Positions 1-7,200 of a stretch of 9,789 bases of DNA are shown in pieces. A program made the position numbers and the translations under genes. This stretch comes from Verrucomicrobia subdivision 3 bacterium UBA7542 (GTDB taxonomy: Bacteria > Verrucomicrobiota > Verrucomicrobiia > Limisphaerales > UBA11358): positions 1 through 9,789 of the forward strand of contig DLMG01000093.1 in NCBI GenBank assembly GCA_002479245.1, given 5' to 3'. The notes beneath the pieces are model-generated. The model made no database searches and was not told the origin of the DNA. It saw only the letters and a program-made list of their open reading frames with translations. The stretch's first letter is position 1. Every line of letters starts with the position of its first letter.

Positions 1-512
1 GTCAGGGCGACGATGACTTTGTGGCTGCGCTTGAAGAACGATTCGATCTCCTGCAACGCGTCGGACGAATAATCGAACGATACGAAGAAGCCTTTCTTGC
101 AATCTTCGCGCATCATCATGGCTTCAAAGGCGTCAATGTCAGGGCGGCCGGCCTTGTCTTTTTGTTTTACTTGGATGGGATACCAGCGTTCTTTCAGGCC
201 GAGTTCGCCTTCCTGCTGCTTGCGCGGGGCGGCGCTGGATGAGACGGGGAAGATGCGGCCATCCACGCCCATGTCGCCGACCTGCACCTTGTTCGGGATG
301 TGCCGAGGGCGATGACGGCCCAGTTCTCAAATTCAAACGGCGGGATGATGCGCAGCTTCTCCACCGTCCACCGCAGGTCGCGGACAACGAAGCCGCGTCC
401 GGCGCGCCAGAGCATTCGCTTTCCGGCAACGCGCAAACGTCGCGCAGGCGTTTGGCCATGACGCACAGGCATGGGCGAAATATCAATGCCAATCACAGCG
501 CGCGGATTTTCA
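1..512 (-). pseudogene. Decayed DNA methyltransferase / Mrr-like restriction endonuclease remnant
   Basis: Three minus-strand reading frames, joined in order, give the C-terminal half of a fused site-specific DNA methyltransferase and restriction endonuclease. Reading from about 512 downward: VIGIDISP in one frame, then VMAKRLRDVCALPESE in a second (about 465-418), then LWRAGRGFVVRDL and PPFEFENWAVIALG in the first frame again (about 414-305), then PNKVQVGDMGVDGRIFP in a third frame (about 300 to 1). The last block holds an Mrr-type nuclease core: GVDG, then YPIQVKQKDK, then GFFVSFDY, and it runs off the window at base 1. The break points are near 461-473, 412-417 and 301-306 and are best explained by one- or two-base deletions. 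The methyltransferase N-terminus, with its catalytic DPPY-type motif and the glycine-rich AdoMet motif, is absent because the FGE gene A and its 3' flank occupy that side. The family call rests on recognised motif order. Sequencing error is possible, but the neighbouring long genes are intact, which favours real decay. Confidence 0.8.
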
Positions 513-529
513 AAAGGAACGGTGGATGA

Positions 530-548
530 TAAAAGAGCAAAAACTAAA
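530..548 (-). repeat. Conserved 3' flank of gene A (copy 1 of 2)
   Basis: The plus-strand string taaaagagcaaaaactaaa is identical here and at 1734-1752. It spans the TAG stop codon and the first bases of non-coding DNA after FGE gene A. A shorter match, caaaagg (511-517 and 1718-1724), extends the similarity a little further. It either marks the edge of a gene duplication or the conserved 3' end of a DGR variable region. Confidence 0.85.
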
Positions 549-1632
549 ACCCCCTCACACACCGAAACCCAACGTCGTTGAGGACTTGGGGCGGGTAGGA
601 GTTGATGCGACTGGCGCACCGCGCGTCGATGGCGTTGTCGTTCCAATCGCCGCCGCGCAACACACGGAAGTTCGATCCTGGCCCCGCTCCGGTTGGATTA
701 GTTGTGGTGGGTTGGCCATACGGCGTCCCCCACCAGTCCCAACACCACTCGATTACATTCCCGGCCATGTCGTAGAGACCATATCCATTTACATCAAACG
801 AACCCACCGGACTCGGGCCTGAAGGTGAGCTATTCGGCCCCAAATCATAGCTATAGCAGCCTGTGCAGGCAATGTATTGAGCCTGGTTTGTATGGATAAC
901 ATTGCCCCACGGAAACCGCCGCCCGATTCCGCCCCCGCGCGCCGCCTTCTCCCATTCCGCCTCCGTCGGCAACCGATAGCCGTTCACCGTCAAATTCTGA
1001 TAGACCGTGGTGCCATTGTCGCCATTCGTGAACACCTGGGTAAAACCCGCATCCGTGTAATAACACGGCGTCAACCCCGCCTGCTGCGACCGGGCATTGC
1101 TCCACTTTACACAATCAAACCAGTCCACCGTCTCCACCGGATAATTCGTTCCCGTGCCCCCATTCGCACCCGCATCCACAAAATTGTAGCCGTGGCTCGT
1201 GGCATACGCATACACGTTCGTCCACAAACCATAGGTGACCAGGTTCACGTCCATGACAAACGCCGAGACATAGACGTTCGTGGGGATGGCATCGCTCTCG
1301 CCATCCAGCGTGTCCCCCATCGTAAACCAACCCGCCGGAATCAACGCCATGCCCGCCGGCGTGGTCGTGGGCATCAGCCGAAAGAAGCCGGCCGGTGCCG
1401 CATTTGTCACCTCCGCCGCATTGACCGCGAACGCCGTTCTCGCCGTCAACCAGTTGGTTGACGAAAGGTTGGTGGCGGTTTGCAAAACATAATTCGTCGG
1501 GCTGTTCGGCCAGTAAAGGACGGATTGCCCACCCGCCGGGGCGATGCCCAGATTCGTGACTTGTGCGAGTGCCGAGTGAACGCCAACAAACCAGGCCAGC
1601 ACAATGAAGCAATAGTGCAGTTTGGTTCTCAT
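544..1632 (-). CDS. Exported FGE-sulfatase (SUMF1-fold) protein A with N-terminal LQTATNL module
   Basis: This 362-residue protein starts with a Sec signal peptide (about residues 1-24, cut after AlaLeuAla-Gln). Residues 25-86 form a small beta-rich module with YVLQTATNLSSTNW and closing GFFRL. Residues 93-362 form an FGE-sulfatase domain, recognised from AGMALIPAGWFTMGD (93-107), PVETVDWFDCVKW (165-177), YRLPTEAEWEKAARGG (219-234), FPWGN (240-244), YGLYDMAGNVIEWCWDW (284-300), RVLRGG (323-328) and GFRCVRG (355-361). The fold is known from sulfatase activation, ergothioneine synthesis and ligand-binding DGR targets. The copper-binding cysteine pair of true FGE is missing from the stretch after RGG (WNDNAIDARCASR), so oxidase activity is unlikely and a binding or structural role is more plausible. 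It is a paralogue of the adjacent gene B and the last gene of the run. The ATG at 1632 has no clear Shine-Dalgarno sequence; a tiny ORF overlaps it. The specific substrate or ligand is unknown. Confidence 0.92.
   Translation of the reverse strand: MRTKLHYCFIVLAWFVGVHSALAQVTNLGIAPAGGQSVLYWPNSPTNYVLQTATNLSSTNWLTARTAFAVNAAEVTNAAPAGFFRLMPTTTPAGMALIPAGWFTMGDTLDGESDAIPTNVYVSAFVMDVNLVTYGLWTNVYAYATSHGYNFVDAGANGGTGTNYPVETVDWFDCVKWSNARSQQAGLTPCYYTDAGFTQVFTNGDNGTTVYQNLTVNGYRLPTEAEWEKAARGGGIGRRFPWGNVIHTNQAQYIACTGCYSYDLGPNSSPSGPSPVGSFDVNGYGLYDMAGNVIEWCWDWWGTPYGQPTTTNPTGAGPGSNFRVLRGGDWNDNAIDARCASRINSYPPQVLNDVGFRCVRGF
571..642 (-). other. Candidate DGR-like variable region in FGE gene A
   Basis: This stretch covers residues 331-354 of protein A, between the conserved RGGDW and GFRCVRG. 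Compared with the same patch in gene B, codons that cannot have come from adenine-bearing codons are identical (GCC, GCG, GCC, CGC, CCG). Most differing pairs change in the first two bases but keep a third-position C, for example AAC/GAC, AAC/CAC, ATC/ACC, GAC/TTC, ATC/TAC, TCC/GAC. That is what mutagenesis of AAC codons in a template repeat would leave. High G+C at third positions could give the same look, and no template or reverse transcriptase is present here, so the label is tentative. Confidence 0.35.
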
Positions 1633-1655
1633 AAAATTATCGGTTTAGTTTTCAT
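1629..1655 (-). CDS. Eight-codon upstream ORF overlapping the start of FGE gene A
   Basis: A minimal ORF encoding MKTKPIIL ends at a TGA that shares four bases (ATGA) with the ATG of gene A. Its ATGAAAACTAAA opening resembles the start of the paralogue B (ATGAAAACCAAA), so it may be a relict or duplicated start. It could also deliver ribosomes to the next ATG by termination-reinitiation, since gene A has no evident Shine-Dalgarno sequence. Translation is not shown by the sequence. Because ATGA is built into any ATGAAA start, chance is a real alternative. Confidence 0.3.
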   Translation of the reverse strand: MKTKPIIL

Positions 1656-1702
1656 AGCTATCTGCGTTTTCCGATCAGCCTGACCGCCATCATGGCAAAG
1701 CC

Positions 1703-1736
1703 TTACGCTCACCAGTTCAAAAGGGTTAAAGCGTAA
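1703..1736 (-). other. Weak inverted repeat between FGE genes B and A
   Basis: A 7-base inverted repeat (ttacgct at 1703-1709, agcgtaa at 1730-1736) encloses a 20-base loop in the 115-base gap downstream of gene B. It could form a weak hairpin in the transcript. There is no T-tract directly after it on the minus strand, so a rho-independent terminator is not supported. No -10/-35 promoter could be picked out confidently in the rest of this gap. Confidence 0.3.
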
Positions 1737-1752
1737 AAGAGCAAAAACTAAA
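1734..1752 (-). repeat. Conserved 3' flank of gene B (copy 2 of 2)
   Basis: This is identical to 530-548 and lies at the same place relative to the stop codon of its FGE gene. Together with the preceding coding bases (TGTGTGAGGGG on the minus strand) it gives a run of over 30 bases with two mismatches between the paralogues, across a coding/non-coding border. Confidence 0.85.
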
Positions 1753-2902
1753 GTCCCCTCACACAACGGAACCCGTAGCCGTAGTTGGCGGCGTTCGGGA
1801 AGTCGTCGTCGTAGCGAGAGGCACTGCGCGCGAAGGTGGCGTGGTTGTCCCAAGGGCCGCCGCGTAACACACGCAAGTTTTCCAGGCTTGAGGCCGGTCC
1901 GGTTGGATTAGTAGTTGTTGGTTGACCATACGGCGTCCCATACCAATCCCAACACCACTCCAATACATTCCCCGCCATGTCATATAGCCCATATCCGTTC
2001 GCCGGAAATGATCCCACCGGACTTGTGTAGGGATAATTCCCTTTATCTCCACCAGAAAACGCCGGATCATAATCAATCGCCGTGGACAAATCGTAGGCGA
2101 AACCATACGGATCAAGCGACAAGGGATCCCCGGAGTAATTTGCCTGACTCCAAGAAATAGTATTCCCCCACGGAAACCGCTGTCCGATCAACCCGCCCCG
2201 CGCCGCCTTCTCCCACTCCGCCTCCGTCGGCAACCGATACCCGTTCGTTCTCCAGTTCGCATACACCGCCGTCGTGCCACTGTCCCCATTGGTGAACACC
2301 CGCGTGAACCCTGCATCTGTGTAATACACCGGCGTCAACCCCGCCTGCTGCGAACGCGCATTGCACCACTTCACACAGTCATACCAGTCCACCGTCTGCA
2401 CCGGATGATTCACCGCCTTGCCCATTCCCGCATTCACAAAGCTGTAGCCGTGGCTCGTCGCGTAGCTATAAACCCCCTGCCATTGACTCAAACTCACCAG
2501 ATTCACATCCATGTAGAACGCCGACACCGTCACGTTGATGGGGATGGCGTCGTTCTCACCATCCAAAGTGTCCCCCATCGTGAACACCCCGGCCGGAATC
2601 AGCGTCATCCCGGCGGGCAGGTTGAACGAAACAATGAGGTTGGTGCTGACGCTGCCGCCGGCCACAAGCTGATCGTAATCCACCCAGTTGACGCCGCCGG
2701 CCAGGGTGGTGGAGATCTGCACCGTGTAGGTCGCGCCCGGCGTCGCTCCGCTCCAGACCAGCGTGCCATCCGCCCGGAACGCCGTGATGGTCACCGCCGT
2801 CGGCCCGACGATGCGGAAGAACTGCGCGGCCTGCGCGGTGGCTTGGTAAACGCCGGCCAGCAGGGCCAGCCCGATAAACAGTGCATTGAGTTTGGTTTTC
2901 AT
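1748..2902 (-). CDS. Exported FGE-sulfatase (SUMF1-fold) protein B
   Basis: This 384-residue paralogue of protein A has a signal peptide at about 1-24 (MKTKLNALFIGLALLAG, then ATAQ-A). A beta-rich region at about 26-94 contains GTLVWSGATPGATYTVQIST, a divergent form of the module seen in the neighbours. The FGE-sulfatase domain follows (97-384), with AGMTLIPAGVFTMGD, HPVQTVDWYDCVKW (166-179), YRLPTEAEWEKAARGG (222-237), FPWGN (243-247), YGLYDMAGNVLEWCWDW (304-320), RVLRGG (344-349) and GFRCVRG (377-383). Relative to A it has a longer loop at about 250-294, rich in Tyr, Asp and Gly. It lacks the active-site cysteine pair of FGE, and even the cysteine of the usual RCAxR motif is serine (ARSASR). 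A binding role is therefore more likely than formylglycine formation; this is inference. It starts 27 bases after gene C ends, which fits an operon. The ATG at 2902 is chosen because the signal peptide begins there. Confidence 0.92.
   Translation of the reverse strand: MKTKLNALFIGLALLAGVYQATAQAAQFFRIVGPTAVTITAFRADGTLVWSGATPGATYTVQISTTLAGGVNWVDYDQLVAGGSVSTNLIVSFNLPAGMTLIPAGVFTMGDTLDGENDAIPINVTVSAFYMDVNLVSLSQWQGVYSYATSHGYSFVNAGMGKAVNHPVQTVDWYDCVKWCNARSQQAGLTPVYYTDAGFTRVFTNGDSGTTAVYANWRTNGYRLPTEAEWEKAARGGLIGQRFPWGNTISWSQANYSGDPLSLDPYGFAYDLSTAIDYDPAFSGGDKGNYPYTSPVGSFPANGYGLYDMAGNVLEWCWDWYGTPYGQPTTTNPTGPASSLENLRVLRGGPWDNHATFARSASRYDDDFPNAANYGYGFRCVRGL
1775..1849 (-). other. Candidate DGR-like variable region in FGE gene B
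   Basis: This covers residues 352-376 of protein B, the counterpart of 571-642 in gene A, between RGGPW and GFRCVRG. It is rich in NNC codons (GAC, AAC, CAC, ACC, TTC, TAC), including a run of Tyr-Asp-Asp-Asp-Phe. It is one codon longer than in A, which is a point against copying from one and the same template. The flanks of the patch are far better conserved between the two genes than the patch itself. Confidence 0.35.
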
Positions 2903-2913
2903 GGATGTTTCAT
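2899..2913 (-). CDS. Four-codon upstream ORF overlapping the start of FGE gene B
   Basis: ATG AAA CAT CCA TGA encodes MKHP and its stop overlaps the ATG of gene B as ATGA. The arrangement repeats what is seen before gene A. No Shine-Dalgarno sequence precedes the ORF or the gene. Coupling by reinitiation is possible; so is chance. Confidence 0.2.
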   Translation of the reverse strand: MKHP

Positions 2914-2929
2914 TGGTTGGTTGTTATCG

Positions 2930-4243
2930 TTATTGACTCAACCGGTAAAACTTCTGCGTGCCGGAAAGGGGATTGGTCACGGTGTTCTGCCCGCTGATGG
3001 TGGTCCAGACCGGAGCCGCGAGATTGGTGGCGGACTGCAACGTGAACCCCGGCTCCGACCAGGTCAAAATGACATTGGTGCCGGAAAGATTAATGGCCAG
3101 TTGCGGCGTGCTGACCACCGGCACCAGCGAAAGGCTGAAAACGGTGCCATCTCCAGCACTGCCGCCTCCTCCCGTCGTGCCATACAGAATATTGCCCAAC
3201 AAAATCATACTACTGCCTGGACTGGCTCCATCGCTGCCACCAAAAGTATGCAGGATCGTAAAACCCGTGCCATTGGTGCTGACGGCAAACACGGTGCCAT
3301 CTTCTGAACTGCCACCATACTGGGCCGTCCCATACAGGGTGCTGCCTGATAAAATCAATTCGGCCTTCGGATATCCTCCGTCGTTGCCTCCCGTGAAATT
3401 ATACAGATTCGTAAACCCCGTGCCATCGGTATTGACGGCGAACACGGTGCCATAGTCCGAAGTGCCGCCATACTGGGCCGTTCCATACAGTGTGTTGCCT
3501 GATAAAACCAATTTGCCCTGCGGCCAATACCCGTCGTTAGGAATACTGGCAAAACTATGCAGGTTCGTAAAATCTGTGCTGTCAGTATTGACGCCAAACA
3601 CCGTGCCGGCTCCCTCACTGCCACCATTATACGCGGTCCCATACAAGGTATTGCCCAACAAAATTAATCCAGCAACCGGACCATTGCCATCAACGCCGCC
3701 GGTGAAGCTATAAACAGCTGAAACGCCCCCCGTGCCGCTTGTGTTGACGGCGAAGACCGTTCCATAATATCCACTGCCGTCTTGACTTGCCGTTCCATAA
3801 AGGGTGTTGCCTGATAACAGTAAACTACCCTCCGGATAAGCTCCATTTGCCCCGCTGAAGCTGGTCAGGTTGGTAAACCCCGTGCCATTCGTATTGATGG
3901 CAAACACAGTATTGCCAGCATACGTTGTCCCATACAACGTATTGCCCACCAGAAGCACCGCGTTCGGACTCGATCCTCTGGCAAAACTATGCAGATTTGT
4001 GTAACCACTGCCATCGGTGTTGAGAGCGAACACGGTGCCAGAGCCATTGGTGCCGCCACTTGAGGCCGTTCCATACAACCTGTCGCCAGATAAAATCACC
4101 GCAACCGGTCTGTATCCGTCTGGATTGTTGGTAAAACTATGCAGGGTCTTGAAGGTTTGCGCCGCCGCCGGGCGGGCGGGGAGCAGATTGAGCGCGGCGA
4201 TAAGCGTGGGCAAAAGGAACCGGATTTTAATGTTGGTTTTCAT
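2930..4243 (-). CDS. Exported GloVer tandem-repeat protein (probable beta-propeller)
   Basis: The 437-residue product has a signal peptide (about 1-29, ending ProAlaAlaAla-Gln) and seven units of the GloVer repeat, a family named for Gloeobacter and Verrucomicrobia. Each unit opens with LYGT, at residues 56, 103, 148, 200, 252, 303 and 353, and continues as GTVFAVNTDGTGFTNL, then a Phe/Gly-rich turn and LILSGNT. Spacing is 45-52 residues. Seven units of this size suggest a seven-bladed propeller, which is inference. Residues 379-437 are a C-terminal module with FTLQSATNL (400-408), a Trp at 413 and final KFYRLSQ. No enzyme motif is visible. The gene starts 14 bases after D stops. There is no clear Shine-Dalgarno sequence; the start is set by the signal peptide. 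The function is unknown; a surface or secreted binding protein is plausible. Confidence 0.92.
   Translation of the reverse strand: MKTNIKIRFLLPTLIAALNLLPARPAAAQTFKTLHSFTNNPDGYRPVAVILSGDRLYGTASSGGTNGSGTVFALNTDGSGYTNLHSFARGSSPNAVLLVGNTLYGTTYAGNTVFAINTNGTGFTNLTSFSGANGAYPEGSLLLSGNTLYGTASQDGSGYYGTVFAVNTSGTGGVSAVYSFTGGVDGNGPVAGLILLGNTLYGTAYNGGSEGAGTVFGVNTDSTDFTNLHSFASIPNDGYWPQGKLVLSGNTLYGTAQYGGTSDYGTVFAVNTDGTGFTNLYNFTGGNDGGYPKAELILSGSTLYGTAQYGGSSEDGTVFAVSTNGTGFTILHTFGGSDGASPGSSMILLGNILYGTTGGGGSAGDGTVFSLSLVPVVSTPQLAINLSGTNVILTWSEPGFTLQSATNLAAPVWTTISGQNTVTNPLSGTQKFYRLSQ
3125..4078 (-). repeat. Seven GloVer repeat units in gene C
   Basis: Seven coding repeats of about 135-156 bases each carry LeuTyrGlyThr and GlyThrValPhe blocks. 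Units 5 and 6 (LYGTAQYGG twice) are the closest pair and suggest the most recent duplication. Unit 2 is short, with the Gly-rich loop before ThrValPhe reduced. Confidence 0.9.
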
Positions 4244-4257
4244 GAATGGAGTTGTTT

Positions 4258-7200
4258 TTACGGCAGTTTGAAGATGAAGAACTGGCGCGGTTTGGCCGGG
4301 CTGATGGGGTTGGTGTAACGAAACTGGCCGGAGCCATCAAAGATGTTCGTGGCGAGCGGCAGCCAGTTGGTCAATGGCAGCGTGAGATTGGTGCTGGCCA
4401 GAACCACATAGTTGCTGCCCGACGAGCCGCCCATGCCGGTGAAGATGAAATTGGTTCCCAACAGGTTGACGATTCCAAACTGGGGCAATTCGCTCCCCGC
4501 CACGAGGCTGAAATTCGTGCTTCCGTAGTTGGATTGCCAGCTTACGGCGGATGGCAATCCGAGACTGCTGAAGCTGCCGGTGAACGAGCCATAAGACAAG
4601 ACGTTGAACGTGGTGCCGTTGGTGGGGACGTAACCAGTGTTCAAGGTGGCGTTGAAGGCGCCGTTCAAACCCGCGTTCCCGGCGTGGTAGCCACTTTGAG
4701 GGTTATATATGGCGAAATAGAAATTGCCATAATTGGTTGCGCCACTCAGGCCGACATTCAAGCTGCCGGCGGGCAGCAGCGTCCACTGACCGAGCATCAT
4801 TATTTGTCCCGTTTGGGCAGTGATCGTGCCCGAGTTCGTGGCGAAATCAGCTTCAAGCCTCATCGAGCCGGTGCCCGCACTCTTGACAATCCGGCCCTGG
4901 TTGATGAAATAATCATAGCCAACAGGGTAACCGCCCCCGGAGACATCCCCATACCCAGTAAATAAGTTAATCACCCCACCCGCTTCATTGATCAGGCCAC
5001 CCTGTTCGTTGGTCGTTCCATCGTTTAAAATGCCCACAGCGGCGTTCGTCAGGTTGATGGTTCCGGAGTTGGTCAGCGGACCGTATAATTCTATTTGGAC
5101 AGGATTAAGAGCGCCACCGCTCGCTACTACCACCGACCCATACATCACGGCGCTACCATTCAACACGCCGCCGTTCGCAATCATGAGATTCCCATAGAGA
5201 TACGTATAGGGACCGCTCGCATTCAATACACCGCCACGCTCGACATAAATATTCCCATAGAGATACGTCTCGCCGGGCGGCGGATACGTCGAGGGACTGC
5301 TCGCGTTCAGCACACCGCCATTGGTCACTGTCACCGTCCCATAAATGACAGTATTGCTGACAGTCAACACGCCGCCATCCGCCACCGTATAATTTCCATA
5401 GACTCCATTTCCATAGAACCCCTCCCATCCATACGGATAGGGCGAGCTATTCAAACTTCCGGAGGCCCCGCTATTTAGCACTGTGAACGTCCCCTTGATC
5501 GGCAAGGCGGTTGACAACTGGTTTGTCAACATTATGCCGTCCAGCATCAGGTTCGTAATCGCGCCGCCCTGAAAGCCCGTTCCCAATTCCAACACGCCCC
5601 CTTGCAATGACAGGTTCGGAATCACATTCGCCGCCAGGTATAAATAACCGCAGATGAATTGATATTGTCCGCCGCCACCCAGCACCAAGGGCGTGCCCGG
5701 CACCAGGGGTGCTCCAATCGTGCCGCCGCCCAGTTGAATCGTCGCGCCCGCCGCTGCATAGAAAATGCCCGCGAGGGTAGTTTGAAAACTGGGCAAAACC
5801 AAGGTTCCTGACAAATTGGTGATCGTTCCCTGGCTGTTGTCGAAGTCAATAGGCAGGTTGATGACAAACGCATAATTCTCAGATACTTGATAACCGATCA
5901 TGTTCGTGGTGCCAGCGCCGGAATTCTGGACGATCGCCCCCTGATTGATAAAATAATTGGTGGGGTTGCTGATGGTTATGCCCCCATTGCCCAATAAGTT
6001 CATCAACCCACCTGTCTGATTGATTACCCCATTCTCGAGTATGAACGGAGAGCTTACGTTGATCGTCCCCGCGTTGGTCAACGTGGGTAAAGTGAACAGG
6101 CCTTTCCCATTCATTATTCCGCCATGGGCCACCGTTACGCCGTGATCAATTAAGGTGTCAATTAAGATGTCAATGCTGTTGCTTTCAGACAACGAGTTGA
6201 TGACATTGAACACGCCGCCGCTTCCGACCGCCACTGTCCCGTTGATCAGACCCGCCCCTTCGTAGGAGAACACGCCACCGTTCGCCACCACCAGATTCGT
6301 GGCAATTTCACTATTGTTCGCCGTGAATGTTCCCGTGATCGGCAGTGCGTTCAATAACTGCATTCCATCCAGCGTCAGGTTCGTGATCGCCCCGCCTTGA
6401 AAATCCGGCCCCAACTGCAACGTGTCGCCCACCAGTTCCAGATTCGTCGGCACATTCGCCGGCAGGTATAAATACCCGGACGTCAGTTGATATTGTCCGC
6501 TGCCACCCAGCACCAATGGCGTGCCCAAAGTCAGTTGGGGTGCGCTATTGTCATTGGCAATATCAGCGCCCACAAATTGAATCGTCGCGCCCGCTGCCGC
6601 AAAGTAGGTGCCCGCCAGGTTGGTTTGAAAGAGGCTGAGCGTCATTATTCCTGATAAATTTGTGATGGTTCCCACCCGGTTGTCAAACACGGGAGAGTTC
6701 ATGGCATTCGTGCCGGCACTCTGGACGATAAAACCCTGATTGATAATATAGCCACCGCCGCCAATGGCGGTGCTCCCCTGCAAATTGATCGCTCCGCCCG
6801 GCAGATTGACCAGTTCGCCGTAGGCGGATCCGCTGACGGTATCATAATTATCATTGCCAAGCTGGCCGTCGGTCAGGTTAATGGCCCCGGAATTGGTCAA
6901 AGGTTCTTTGATGGCCATACCCAATGAATTCACGTTCACCTCGCCTCCGTGCGCCACGGTCAACCCGGCGGCGATCGAAGCCCCGAGACTATTCAACACG
7001 CCGCCGCTGGCCACGCTCACCGTCCCGTTTATGGTGGAGCCGTAATAGTATTCAGTTCCACCATAACCACCGTAAATAGGTGAGCCGCCCGCATTGATCA
7101 CCCCGCCGTTGGTCGCAATCAGCGGATTAGCAGTAAAAGTGAAATTATTGTAACCGGCCGCCAGGTTTAAGACCCCGCCGTTGGCGATCGTCATAGCTCC

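Noticed and set aside
877..1461. Long plus-strand open frame opposite FGE gene A
   Set aside because: The translation is Arg/His/Ile-rich without domain motifs and lies antisense to clear FGE signatures; it is a shadow of the coding strand's codon bias.
1703..1736. Rho-independent terminator after gene B
   Set aside because: The stem is 7 bases with a 20-base loop, A+T-rich in part, and no T-tract follows on the minus strand.
2405..3307. 300-codon plus-strand open frame spanning the B-C junction
   Set aside because: It runs antisense across two well-supported genes, is rich in Arg, His and Gly, and has no recognisable family.
3125..4078. Regular repeats resembling a CRISPR array
   Set aside because: The repeats are 135-156 bases long, degenerate, in frame and encode GloVer units; there are no short identical repeats with unique spacers.
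4258..4600. Possible autotransporter beta-barrel at the end of gene D
   Set aside because: The C-terminal residues form a small module with a YVVLASTNL strand and FFIFKLP end, far too short for a 12-strand barrel.
4246..4965. 239-codon plus-strand open frame opposite the 3' end of gene D
   Set aside because: It is antisense to the conserved C-terminal module and beta-helix region of gene D; no domain or signal is visible.
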